Assembly: GCA_964595565.1 (NCBI GenBank)
Contig: CAZQQX010000003.1
Coordinates: forward strand, 19,184-83,183
Length of the DNA: 64,000 nucleotides
Reading direction: 5' to 3'
DNA from: JAQVEM01 sp964595565
GTDB taxonomy: Bacteria > Actinomycetota > Humimicrobiia > Humimicrobiales > Humimicrobiaceae
Shown: in pieces, positions 17,082 through 26,322 of the stretch
How the letters are laid out: each line of letters begins with the position of its first letter
Numbering within the stretch: position 1 is the first letter of the stretch
Notes under the pieces: model-generated
Databases searched by the model: none
The model's input: only the letters and a program-made list of their open reading frames with translations
Told to the model about the DNA's origin: nothing
Translations under genes and position numbers: made by a program

Positions 17082-18830
17082 TTTAAATTTACTGGTTATA
17101 GGATATCTTCTATCCTTACCAAAAGCTCTTGGAGTTATTTTAATGCCCGGAGAGCCCTGTCTCCTTTTATATTCGCTGGAATCTACCATATTAATCACTT
17201 TTCTAACTGTTTTTTTATCAAATCCCTTTTTTACAATTGAATGGTAACCCAGATCTTCTTCTATGTATGCTCTAAGCATGGTGTCAAGTACTCTGTAAGG
17301 GGGCAATTTATCCTCATCTTTCTGGTCCGGTTTAAGTTCGGCAGAGGGAACTTTGGTAATAATATTTTCCGGGATTATGTTTGAATATTTTTTATTTATG
17401 AATTTACAGATGCGGTAAACCATTGTTTTGTATACATCCTTAATAGGTGAAAAACCGCCTGCCATATCTCCGTAAAGGGTACAGTAGCCAACACTTATTT
17501 CGCTCTTGTTACCGGTTGACAGGACCATCCAGTTATTTTCATTTGCAAGAGCCATAATAATATTGCCTCTTATGCGCGCCTGCAGATTTTCTCTGGTGAT
17601 ATTTATTTCTTTGTGACTGAATATGTGATTTAAATTTTTAAGATAAGACATATATATTTCTGTAATGGGAATAGTAATATACGAAATTGCAAGGTTTTTG
17701 CATAATGTTACCGAATCATCTATACTCCCGCTGGAAGAGTAGGGCGAGGGCATTAGTACGCCATAAACATTATCTTTTCCAAGAGCAAGAGCGGCTGTTA
17801 CTGCGGTAAGGGCGGAGTCTATCCCGCCACTCAGGGCAATTACAACTTTTCTAAATCCGTTCTTTCTTACATAATCTTTTGTACCGAGAATAAGCGCCTT
17901 CAGTATAAGTTCTTCTAAAATAGAGGTATCGGGGGAGTGCTTACCGGGTTTTTTGTGTTTCAGAACTGTCTTATTTTTATTACCGGGATTATATTTTAAG
18001 TCAATTATACATGGTTTTTTATATTTTTTTAGAAGTTTTGCTTTCTCATCTTTAATTTGTTTTTCATTTTTATTTTTTAAAGATTTTATTTTTTCAATAT
18101 CAAAGTCGTATATTAAAACATCTTCTGTAAAAGATTTTGCCCATACCAGAACTTCCCCCTTTTCGCTCATTATTAAGCTGTTTCCATCAAACACAAGCTC
18201 ATCCTGGCCGCCGACCATGTTTAGATAAGCAATACTTGCCAGATTGCGCTTTGCTGTGCCGGACAGGACTTTTAATCTTTCCTTAATTTTTTCGGCATGG
18301 TAAGGAGACGCGGATATATTTATTATGAGTTCAGCTCCCCCGAGGACAGATTGAATTCTTGCCGGCCCGTCAGGATTAAATATATCCTCACATATGTTAA
18401 TTCCGATAATAGTACCGGCGACGTTAAAAATATAATTTTTACCGCCTTTGCTAAAGTATCTCTCCTCATCAAAAACAGAATAATTGGGAAGGAATTGTTT
18501 ATTATATATGGATTTAATCTTACCGTTATAAATTACTGCAGCAGAATTGTATATTTCCTTTTTCATTTTATTAACGAAACCAACAACCGCGATGATATCC
18601 GGGGCAATGTTCTTAATCTTATCCAGGTATTCAGTATTTTCATCAATAAAAGTTGTTTTTAGCAGCAGGTCTTCCGGCGGGTACCCCGTGAGGGACAGTT
18701 CCGGGAAAACCACTATATCGGTGTCGTTGTTCTTTGCCTCCTGGATATGGGAGGCAATAATATTATAATTTCCTTTAATATCTCCCACAGTTGGATTAAT
18801 CTGTGCAAGATATACTCTTAAAACAGATAT
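17076..18830 (-). CDS. nadE: Glutamine-dependent NAD+ synthetase, probable ATA start
   Basis: Converts deamido-NAD to NAD+ using glutamine. The N-terminal nitrilase-type glutaminase shows VVFPELSLTGYPPEDLL and NICEDIF; the C-terminal ATP pyrophosphatase shows ALSGGIDSALTA and LSTGNKSEISVGY. The conserved family start (LRVYLAQINPTVGDI) extends upstream of the first usable GTG (18788). The only plausible codon before it is ATA at 18830, 7 nt after AAGGAG (18838-18843). The frame has a stop two codons upstream of that ribosome binding site, with no ATG, GTG or TTG between. This gives 584 residues, normal for the family. The gene is cytoplasmic. Confidence 0.94.
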   Translation of the reverse strand: MSVLRVYLAQINPTVGDIKGNYNIIASHIQEAKNNDTDIVVFPELSLTGYPPEDLLLKTTFIDENTEYLDKIKNIAPDIIAVVGFVNKMKKEIYNSAAVIYNGKIKSIYNKQFLPNYSVFDEERYFSKGGKNYIFNVAGTIIGINICEDIFNPDGPARIQSVLGGAELIINISASPYHAEKIKERLKVLSGTAKRNLASIAYLNMVGGQDELVFDGNSLIMSEKGEVLVWAKSFTEDVLIYDFDIEKIKSLKNKNEKQIKDEKAKLLKKYKKPCIIDLKYNPGNKNKTVLKHKKPGKHSPDTSILEELILKALILGTKDYVRKNGFRKVVIALSGGIDSALTAVTAALALGKDNVYGVLMPSPYSSSGSIDDSVTLCKNLAISYITIPITEIYMSYLKNLNHIFSHKEINITRENLQARIRGNIIMALANENNWMVLSTGNKSEISVGYCTLYGDMAGGFSPIKDVYKTMVYRICKFINKKYSNIIPENIITKVPSAELKPDQKDEDKLPPYRVLDTMLRAYIEEDLGYHSIVKKGFDKKTVRKVINMVDSSEYKRRQGSPGIKITPRAFGKDRRYPITSKFKL

Positions 18831-19256
18831 TTTCTTGCTCCTTTTCTAAAAGGTTTACCGGCTGATTTAGTAAGCTTATCACTTACAGACTTAAATTTCA
18901 TTTAGTTTAATTATAAACGATTTTTTTTATTTTTTAATGTTGCGAAAAAACTTTCATTGTTTACCGGGGCTGTCACTGGTCCGGGGGGAAAACGGGCAAA
19001 ACGGGTCTTGATAAATATGGTAGCATTTTTACTATAGAAAAGACTATCCCTGGTATGAAAATCTGTAATCGGGATATACTGAACAGAACTCAGGGACCGC
19101 GGGATGCGGTGAGGATAGTAAAATAAAGCCGGGATATAATGTTTTATTAAATATGTTAAAATTTGTTTCGTTTTATTATAATAAAGATAAAGTAAAAAAA
19201 TTTATCAATTAAATTATTAATTTGTAATTGCAGGAATTAAGAAGTGGAAGGTCTCT
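18831..19256. other. 426-bp intergenic region with a GC-richer island
   Basis: Lies between divergent nadE and the PAP2-like gene. After the nadE ribosome binding site comes AT-rich sequence, then about 18960-19130 is noticeably richer in G, with runs such as GGGGGG, a short CCGC/GCGG hairpin near 19097 and purine-rich single-strand stretches. It has no open frame of note. It could be a structured 5' leader or small RNA on the plus strand, or decayed sequence. No known riboswitch consensus is recognised. Confidence 0.4.
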
Positions 19257-19847
19257 GTGAATAAAACAGCAAAAATAATATCATATATTTTTGATGGCTC
19301 TGTTATATCAATACCTATTTTTCTTACCATTTGTTTAATAGTTGTGGATAATAAGATAGAGGCAGTTAGCTGGGCTTTTATATGTCTGCTGTTTGGAACA
19401 ATAATCCCCTATCTTTATATAGTTCTAATGTATAAAAGAAGAGAGATAGATGACATGCATATACCCAGAAAGGAAGACAGGATTAAACCTATGATTGTTT
19501 CGAGTGTTAGCTACGTGGCGTGTCTTTTTGTACTGTATATTCTGGATGGTCCGCTATTCTTAAAATCAATATTCGCAGTCAGTGCTGTTTCCGCTGTTAT
19601 CTTTACTGTAATAACTTATTTCTGGAAGATAAGCCTGCACACCAGCTGGATAACATTTGTGGTTATTACATTTAATGTCCTGTTCGGCAGGTGGATGTTA
19701 CTCATGATTCCACTGATTCCCGTGATAGGGTGGGCAAGGGTCAGGATAAAGAAACATACGGTGAACCAGGTAGTTTTTGGAGTTGGAGTTACTACCCTGA
19801 CAAGCTTCTTAATTTATTACAATTACGGTTTTATTAGTATTTTTTGA
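19257..19847 (+). CDS. PAP2-like membrane protein
   Basis: A 196-residue protein with about six transmembrane helices. The C-terminal half shows a pattern like the membrane phosphatidic acid phosphatase (PAP2) core, with KISLHTSW, then WARVRIKKHTVNQVVFG containing the R-x6-H pattern. The first lysine-rich PAP2 motif appears as HIPRKEDRIKP. It may dephosphorylate a lipid-linked substrate or be a non-catalytic relative. The start is GTG at 19257 after GGAAGG. The neighbour 60 bp downstream is convergent. Confidence 0.65.
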   Translation: MNKTAKIISYIFDGSVISIPIFLTICLIVVDNKIEAVSWAFICLLFGTIIPYLYIVLMYKRREIDDMHIPRKEDRIKPMIVSSVSYVACLFVLYILDGPLFLKSIFAVSAVSAVIFTVITYFWKISLHTSWITFVVITFNVLFGRWMLLMIPLIPVIGWARVRIKKHTVNQVVFGVGVTTLTSFLIYYNYGFISIF

Positions 19848-19906
19848 GAGCTACAGCAGACGAGTTATTTTTAATCCCGGTTTAATCCCCGCAGGACTTT
19901 TCAAAT

Positions 19907-20602
19907 TTAGATAATTGCCTGTAAATTAGAAATAATTTTATGGAAGTGGTAAAAGGCAAGTAATTCTAAAAATACGAAAAAAATAGAAATTATAGAGGGA
20001 AGAACCAGGTATTTGCTCGGGAGCCTCCGGGCTTTTTGTGAAAACGGGGGAATTAAAAATATCATTACCAGATTAATAAAGTAGAAGGTAAATATAATTG
20101 AGAAACCTGTCAGGTAGTAATAAAAATGGCAGAGGAAACTGAAACGCAGCAGTGTTATGGTAATGAAAGCAAAGATTGCCAGGAGGTATATTACAAAACT
20201 GCGGGGGTTGCTGAATAACTTTTCTGCTTTTGTATTTTTATAGTACTGAAATATAAAGACAGGATAAAGTATAATTGCGATTGAAGAGCCAAAAAGGGTC
20301 CCGCTAACGAACCTGAGATTATTATTTGTGTTGTAAAGGCCAAAATTTGATGCGAACCCATCAATAAGAAAGAACAGGAAGAAAAAAGAAAGTATTATTA
20401 GAATATATCCGGGCGGAAGGTCGCTTTCTTTTCTTCTAAACATTAAGAATAAAATGATTGTTGTTATTAAAAATCCGGTATAAAACCCGCTGCACCTGGA
20501 GCAAACCGGCATGATGATATTGCCAAATTCAATGCTTCTCAGGGGTAACTGGTGGCATACAGAGAAACCTATTATTTCTATAAGGGAATTAACGATTGAT
20601 AT
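19907..20602 (-). CDS. DUF2085 membrane protein, probable ATA start
   Basis: A membrane protein with the DUF2085 signature SVCHQLPLRSI and PVCSRCSGFYTG, carrying conserved cysteines and a histidine that may bind metal, followed by about five transmembrane helices; function unknown. The first ATG (20512) falls inside the signature, after CHQ, so the real start is upstream. From the stop at 20618 the frame contains no ATG, GTG or TTG; ATA at 20602 follows AAAGGA (20610-20615) by 7 nt, giving 231 residues. Its ribosome-binding-site geometry matches that of nadE. Confidence 0.85.
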   Translation of the reverse strand: MSIVNSLIEIIGFSVCHQLPLRSIEFGNIIMPVCSRCSGFYTGFLITTIILFLMFRRKESDLPPGYILIILSFFFLFFLIDGFASNFGLYNTNNNLRFVSGTLFGSSIAIILYPVFIFQYYKNTKAEKLFSNPRSFVIYLLAIFAFITITLLRFSFLCHFYYYLTGFSIIFTFYFINLVMIFLIPPFSQKARRLPSKYLVLPSIISIFFVFLELLAFYHFHKIISNLQAII

Positions 20603-20850
20603 TTTTTTGTCCTTTCTCTATCTGTGTGCGTATCTTAACTAAAATGTCTTTTAAGGTCACCGGTTAATGATATTTTTAAGTACAGAAATTAAGATTATTT
20701 CATTTTAAATAATAATTCAAATAAAATTAGAATTGTTAATAAAATTATAGTTTTATAGTGATATTACTGGTAGAATTTTAATAAATCTTGAAAAAATTTT
20801 TGGCCGGCAGTTGATTTTTGAAAAATATTTAATTTAGGAAAGGTTCTTTT

Positions 20851-21510
20851 ATGATTTGTGATTTTCATACTCATACGTTTTTATCTGACGGAGAAAATAG
20901 CCCTATAGAGCTTATAAGGTTTGCTGTTACCAGAGGGTACCGGTGTATAGCAATTACTGACCATGCGAGCTACTCTAACCTTGATTTTATAATATCGGCA
21001 GTAAAGAAAGACTGTGAGCTTGCGGAAAAGTACTGGGATATAAAGGCAATACCGGGGGTAGAATTAACCAATGTTCCAGCCGGGAGTATAAATGATATGG
21101 CTGAAGAGTCACGGAGGCTGGGTGCCAGGATAGTGGTAGTTCATGGGGAGACTATAGCTGAAAGTGTGGAACCGGGGACAAATCTGGAAGCTGCTAAATC
21201 AGAATTTGTAGATATTCTGGGCCATCCCGGGTTTTTGAAATTAGAAGAGGCGAAACTTGCCGTTAAAAATAATATTTTTATAGAAATATCATCAAGAGCG
21301 GGCCACAGCCTTACAAACGGAGTTGTTGCAAGCGTGGGCAGAGAAGCGGGCGTAAAATTCCTGATAAACAGTGATGCTCACAGCCACGAGGATTTATTTA
21401 GTCTGGATAAGCAAAAAAAAATCGGTATGGGCTCAGGTCTTACGGAAAATGAAGTTGTCAGGATTTTTGATGAGAATACCCGGGAAATTATGAGAAAAAT
21501 TGGCTCTTAA
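20851..21510 (+). CDS. PHP-domain metal-dependent phosphoesterase
   Basis: A 219-residue PHP protein. The metal ligands are visible in order: DFHTHTFLSDGE, ITDHAS, PGVELT, VVVHGE, LGHPGF and NSDAHSH. It resembles the histidinol-phosphatase/PolX-type stand-alone PHP proteins common in archaea and anaerobes; the substrate is unknown. The start ATG at 20851 has an AGGAAAGG site. It converges on larE with a 13-bp gap. Confidence 0.88.
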   Translation: MICDFHTHTFLSDGENSPIELIRFAVTRGYRCIAITDHASYSNLDFIISAVKKDCELAEKYWDIKAIPGVELTNVPAGSINDMAEESRRLGARIVVVHGETIAESVEPGTNLEAAKSEFVDILGHPGFLKLEEAKLAVKNNIFIEISSRAGHSLTNGVVASVGREAGVKFLINSDAHSHEDLFSLDKQKKIGMGSGLTENEVVRIFDENTREIMRKIGS

Positions 21511-21523
21511 AAGTTATTTACGG

Positions 21524-22333
21524 CTATTGCTCAAATTCTGATTCATCCATGCTCCCGGAGCGGTAACCCTCAAGGTCCAGGCATATATATTTAAAACCAA
21601 TTCTTTTTAGCGTGCCTATTATTTTTTTTCGTATTTTGCTGTCAAGCATCAGGTGGGTTTCTTCTTTCCCTGTTTCTATCCTTGCAACAGGATAATGACA
21701 GTTTACTTTAGTTTGTTTAAAGCCGAGAGAGTGGATATAACTTTCAGCCTTTTTAATTTTTATTAGCTTTGATTCTGAGATGGTTTCACCATAGGGTAAC
21801 CTTGTTAAAAGACATGAAAACGGGGGTTTATCCCAGATGGGGAGTTTTAATTGCCTGGAATATTTTTTAATTTCTTTTTTAGTTAACCCTGCATCTGAAA
21901 GGGGACTTTTTATCCCGAGTTCTTTCAGGGCTTTAATTCCCGGGCGGTAGGAGCCCGGATCGTCGTGGTTTGTTCCATCAATGACAAAATTATATTTATA
22001 TCTGTCTTTTACGGAAAGCAATTCTGTAAAAAGCTTCTTCTTGCAGTAGTAGCACCTCTCTTTCGGGTTGTTTTTTAGTTCCTCTATACCGAGCTGATTG
22101 AAATTAATCAGTATATGCCGGCAGCCCGTACCCCGTGCAATTCTTTTTGCATCCCTGATTTCATTTTCAGGAATAGAAACGGATACGGCTGTTACAGCGA
22201 TTACTTTTTCTTTCAATTCTTTTACAGCCATATTTAAAAGATAACTGCTGTCCACCCCGCCGGAAAAAGCAACTATTACGGAACCCATCTCTTTTAAGAG
22301 TGCTCTTAATTTATTAACTTTATTATAAAACAT
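21524..22333 (-). CDS. larE: LarE-like ATP-dependent sacrificial sulfur transferase
   Basis: A PP-loop enzyme of 269 residues that in Lactobacillus donates sulfur to the nickel-pincer nucleotide of lactate racemase. SGGVDSS (about 24-30) is the PP-loop; NPKERCYYCKKKLF is the characteristic segment; SCLLTRLPYG carries the cysteine at the position of the sacrificial sulfur donor. It is divergent from larC, separated by 228 bp. LarB, which makes the precursor, and a LarA racemase are not in the window. Confidence 0.9.
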   Translation of the reverse strand: MFYNKVNKLRALLKEMGSVIVAFSGGVDSSYLLNMAVKELKEKVIAVTAVSVSIPENEIRDAKRIARGTGCRHILINFNQLGIEELKNNPKERCYYCKKKLFTELLSVKDRYKYNFVIDGTNHDDPGSYRPGIKALKELGIKSPLSDAGLTKKEIKKYSRQLKLPIWDKPPFSCLLTRLPYGETISESKLIKIKKAESYIHSLGFKQTKVNCHYPVARIETGKEETHLMLDSKIRKKIIGTLKRIGFKYICLDLEGYRSGSMDESEFEQ

Positions 22334-22561
22334 TGGTTATTTCCTTTTTTAATATAAAATTATTCTCTAAAATATATAAAATACTATCTTTTTGCAACAG
22401 GGTTAGTAAAATGGTATTCACCGGACTGCATCAGTCCGATAATAAAAGCCGGACATGTGGCAAGTCAGGACTTTATTTTTATATGGTCTACTTTTATAAA
22501 GTGAAATTAAGCCCGGTTTATATATCTTTAAATTTACACCGGGGAATTAGAGGAGCTTAAA

Positions 22562-23743
22562 ATGAAAGAAATTATTTACATTGATTGTTTTTCGGGAATA
22601 AGTGGCGACATGATGGTTGGTGCGTTACTTGACCTGGGAGTAGATATTGATTTTTTGAGAAATGAGTTAAGAAAACTTGATATTGGTGGATATGGATATA
22701 ATTTAACATTTAGTGAGGTAAAGAGAGGTTCATTCAGAGCAAAAAAACTTAATGTAGAGGTTACCGAGCCCCAGTCTGCGAGGAACTACAGGGATATCAA
22801 GAAAATGATTGGTAAAAGCAGGCTGGATAAAGAAGTCAAAGAAATATCCGGGAATATTTTTCAGAAAGTGGCGGAAGCAGAAGCTGTGGTTCATGGTTAT
22901 GAAGTGGATAAAGTGCATTTTCACGAAGTCGGTGCTGTGGATTCTATTATTGACATCACCGGTACTGCGGTATGTTTGAATGAATTAAAAATTGATTTAT
23001 TTTATAGTAACCGGGTCCCGACAGGAAAGGGTTTTGTAAATTGTGCCCACGGTAAGCTGCCGGTCCCGGCGCCTGCAACCCTGGAGATATTAAAGGGGAT
23101 ACCGGCCTATGGAGGAGATTTTGATTTTGAGGTTACAACTCCTACCGGTGCAGCGATAATAAAGGCTCTGGTGGCTGGATCTGGGGATATTCCATTTATG
23201 AAAATAAAGAAGATTGGATATGGCGCGGGGAGCAATGAAAATAAGAAAGTCCCGAATGTTTTAAGGCTCTTAAAGGGAACTATGGAAGAAGAACATTATT
23301 TAAACGAAGAGAGCCTGATTTTACTTTCATCAAATATTGATGACAGTTCTCCCGAAATTATGGGTTACCTGATGGGAAAACTATTTAAGAATGAAGCGCT
23401 TGATGCATGGATAGAACCTATTTATATGAAAAAAACAAGACCTGCATTTAAAATAAATGTACTCTGTGAACGGAAAAAAGAGCAGGAAATGATTGAAATA
23501 ATATTGATGGAATCAACAACGCTGGGGGTAAGAAGCGAGCACATAAAAAGATTCTCAATTATCAGAAAAGTAAAGACTGCGCGGTTATCTTATGGTGAAG
23601 TTAAGGTGAAAGTAGGTATTTTAGGGGACAGGGAAATAAATATTTCACCTGAATTTGAGTCCTGTAAAAAATTAGCGCAAAAAACAGGCAGGCCCTTAAA
23701 AGAAATATATCATGACGCTGTCGTGTTTTTCTCCAGAAGATAA
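22562..23743 (+). CDS. larC: LarC nickel-insertion protein (nickel-pincer cofactor)
   Basis: A 393-residue LarC (formerly DUF111) that inserts nickel into the pincer cofactor in a CTP-dependent reaction. The N-terminus YIDCFSGISGDMMVGALLDLG is typical, as are HFHEVGAVDSIIDI, TPTGAAI and the C-terminal domain. In Lactobacillus plantarum the protein is made by a frameshift joining larC1 and larC2; here it is a single continuous frame. The last 34 bp overlap the convergent AI-2E permease gene. The start ATG at 22562 follows GAGGAG. Confidence 0.93.
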   Translation: MKEIIYIDCFSGISGDMMVGALLDLGVDIDFLRNELRKLDIGGYGYNLTFSEVKRGSFRAKKLNVEVTEPQSARNYRDIKKMIGKSRLDKEVKEISGNIFQKVAEAEAVVHGYEVDKVHFHEVGAVDSIIDITGTAVCLNELKIDLFYSNRVPTGKGFVNCAHGKLPVPAPATLEILKGIPAYGGDFDFEVTTPTGAAIIKALVAGSGDIPFMKIKKIGYGAGSNENKKVPNVLRLLKGTMEEEHYLNEESLILLSSNIDDSSPEIMGYLMGKLFKNEALDAWIEPIYMKKTRPAFKINVLCERKKEQEMIEIILMESTTLGVRSEHIKRFSIIRKVKTARLSYGEVKVKVGILGDREINISPEFESCKKLAQKTGRPLKEIYHDAVVFFSRR

Positions 23744-24813
23744 TATTTTAATATTTCCTGCAGTACTGCAACAGTGGGAACGGCAATTACAAGACCCCAT
23801 ATGCCAAACAGACCGCCACCTACCATGAGGGAGAGTATTATAATTCCGGGGTGAACCCCAACCTGATATTTCATAACGTTTGGAGAAATAACATAATTAT
23901 CTATCTGCTGTATGGCTATAAAAAGGAGTATTACAAGAAGGGCTTTTAGCGGAGAAATAAAAAGCGCTGCCAGAGCAGCAGGTATAGCACCAATAATTGG
24001 GCCCAAGAGAGGTATGATATTTAATATGCCTGCTATAAAACCAAGAAGAATTGCAAAATCTACTTTTAGCACAAGAAGCACTACGGTGCACAGAATGCCA
24101 ATAATAATAGATATAAATATCTGGCCTCTGACGTATTTTCCTGCAACTTTATTAATCCTATCAAGTACAACCGCGGTGTTATTTTTAAATTTTTTTGGAA
24201 TCATCCTCATAAAAGTAGTTTTTATTTTTTCTGCATAGATAAGTAAATATACTCCCAGAAGGGGTCCTACTATAAAATAAAGAACTATATTGAGCACAGA
24301 CTTTCCGAGTGTGGTGGCCCTCTGGAAAATATTAATTTCCTCTAAATTCATTCTGTTTATAAAATACTGGGTAACACTGCTGGCGTCTTCCGGTATTATT
24401 TCTTTACCTATAAGGTTTTCAACATTCTTGATTAGAACGTTATTTTTCAGGAAGTCATTAATAAAGTAGGTTAAGTTTTGTAAATATGAAGGGAATTTAT
24501 TTATAAAAGTCTTAAACTGGTCAATTATTACCGGTATTATAAAGAAAAAGACAGTAAAAATGATTCCCAGGAAGACAATATAGGTTATTGCCACTGCAAA
24601 GATTTTCCTCATTTTTTTCTGGAGAAGTTCAACCACCGGGGTTAAAAGATAGGCGATAGCTACTGCTATAATTAAGGGAATGATTGCGATTCTTATCTGG
24701 TAAATTATATAAAAGAAAAGCGCGGCAATTAAAAGAAAACCAATTATTGACCATGAAAAAATTCCAAGGTTCTTTAAGTTTTTATTGTCGCCTGATAATT
24801 TTTTTAATCTCAT
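23710..24813 (-). CDS. AI-2E family transporter (PerM-like)
   Basis: A 367-residue membrane protein with about eight helices: an N-terminal pair, two further pairs and the C-terminal block DNYVISPNVMKYQVGVHPGIIILSLMVGG, which is the diagnostic AI-2E/PerM motif. Family members include TqsA and sodium/proton antiporters, so the substrate is open. The 3' end overlaps larC by 34 bp in convergent orientation; the overlapping tail ends YYLLEKNTTAS. Confidence 0.92.
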   Translation of the reverse strand: MRLKKLSGDNKNLKNLGIFSWSIIGFLLIAALFFYIIYQIRIAIIPLIIAVAIAYLLTPVVELLQKKMRKIFAVAITYIVFLGIIFTVFFFIIPVIIDQFKTFINKFPSYLQNLTYFINDFLKNNVLIKNVENLIGKEIIPEDASSVTQYFINRMNLEEINIFQRATTLGKSVLNIVLYFIVGPLLGVYLLIYAEKIKTTFMRMIPKKFKNNTAVVLDRINKVAGKYVRGQIFISIIIGILCTVVLLVLKVDFAILLGFIAGILNIIPLLGPIIGAIPAALAALFISPLKALLVILLFIAIQQIDNYVISPNVMKYQVGVHPGIIILSLMVGGGLFGIWGLVIAVPTVAVLQEILKYYLLEKNTTAS

Positions 24814-24862
24814 ATTACTTCATTATATTATATTTTCTAAAAAAAAATAAACTATTAAGATA

Positions 24863-24915
24863 GGACTGAATTTTTAATATGGAAAAATAAGTTAAATATA
24901 TTTTAAATTCAGTCC
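24863..24915. repeat. Inverted repeat in divergent intergenic region
   Basis: Perfect 11-bp arms GGACTGAATTT (24863-24873) and AAATTCAGTCC (24905-24915), 31 bp apart, just upstream of the AI-2E gene. It could be an operator pair, an RNA hairpin or a terminator remnant. The rest of 24814-25054 is AT-rich with no gene. Confidence 0.5.
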
Positions 24916-25054
24916 CGCTGCTGCTTTTAAGCAAATAAAGTTGAGGCTATCACAATGGCGATATATTATGGATGAAACCTGTCGTTTTGACTTATTAATA
25001 TATTTTAAATACAATATTTATTCTTTTAAAGAATGAATATCAGAGGGAAAACGC

Positions 25055-26194
25055 GTGAAATACGGTTATTTTGATGATAAAAATAAAGAGTATGTAATTA
25101 CCAATCCAAAACGCCTGTTAAATGGATAAATTATATAGGAAGTTTAAAATTCGGCGGTTTTGTTGACCATACGGGCGGCGCGTTAATATGCAGGGGCGAT
25201 CCAACTTTAAACCGTATCCTTAAATACATTCAGCAGCTGCCATCATCAGAGTTTAAGGGAGAAACTTTATATCTAAGATTCAGACAGAATGGGAGGTATA
25301 AGGTGTTCTCGCCTTTTTATATCCCTACTCTGGACCCATATGATATGTTTGAATGCCATGTTGGTCCGGGTTATTCACGTATAATATCAGAATTTTATGG
25401 GATACGGACTTATTGTACAATATTTGTTCCCATAGATGATGAGAGTGAAATCCGGGAAGTGAAAATAACTAATAAAACAGGGGGAAGACTGGAAATTGAT
25501 GCCATAAGTGTGGTTGAGTATACCCACTTTGATGCAGTAAAACAGTTTAATAATGCTGATTGGGTGCCCCAGACAATGCAATCCCGGTGCGTAAGGGGAA
25601 AAGATGGTTCGCTGACGCTCACCCAGTATGCTTTTATGCACAGAGAAACCAGAGTTAATTTTTTGACATCAAACCACCCGGTTTCTTCTTTTGAATCAGA
25701 CAGAAAGAGATTTCTACATACAAATCCCTGGGTAGTGATTGCCGGGGCTATAATGGGAAATGGCGACAGGGCTTATGAGTATTATAAGCAGATTAACCCG
25801 GCTGCAAAGAACGATATTATAGATGAGTATGAATGCGAACCGTATGTTTATGCTCAGAATATATTAAGCGATGTACACCCGCAATTTGGACTCGCACGGA
25901 ACAGCTCTGACCGGGGCGGCTTCATGGATGTATCAGGCCGGTATAAAGTTCATACTTGGAATAAGGCCGGTTTATACAGGCCTGAAGATAGACCCGTGTA
26001 TTCCTGCGGGATGGAGCAGCTTTAAGGTCAGGCGCAAATACAGAGGTTCGGTCTACGATATAGAGGTTACCAACCCGGAACATATTAACCGCGGGGTATT
26101 CGGGTTAAGGGTAGATGGAAAAAAGATAAAAGGCAATGTGGTTCCTGTCTTTAGGGATGGAAAAAACCATCCGGTAGAAGTGGTGATGGGGTAA
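25055..26194 (+). pseudogene. GH94 (cellobiose/chitobiose phosphorylase-like) pseudogene
   Basis: Remnant of a GH94 phosphorylase normally near 800 residues. The start at GTG 25055 (MKYGYFDDKNKEYVITNPK) matches the family N-terminus, but the frame hits TAA after 25 codons; the continuation (KTPVKWINYIG) is in another frame. From 25303 an N-terminal sandwich fragment runs on, then jumps directly after DRKRFL to a C-terminal segment (NPWVVIAGAIMGNGDRAYEYY), so the catalytic middle, several hundred codons, is deleted. Another frameshift near 25905 is needed to read LTGAASWMYQAGIKF and the tail. It cannot make a working enzyme. Confidence 0.9.
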
Positions 26195-26322
26195 ATTAGA
26201 TTTTAAATTACTCTATAGTAGAAAATAATTTTTTTAAGCCCGTCTTATTGATTGAAGTAGCATTTCAATTGTGATAAAGTTTAAACTCAAAAATATAAAA
26301 ATTAATACAATAAGGAACCATA

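Noticed and set aside
14345..20602. AUA reassigned to methionine
   Set aside because: ATA encodes the conserved isoleucine of HD-GYP motifs (LHNIGK at 16665, IHDIGK in the gene at 59011) and is common at isoleucine positions, so it is still read as Ile inside genes.
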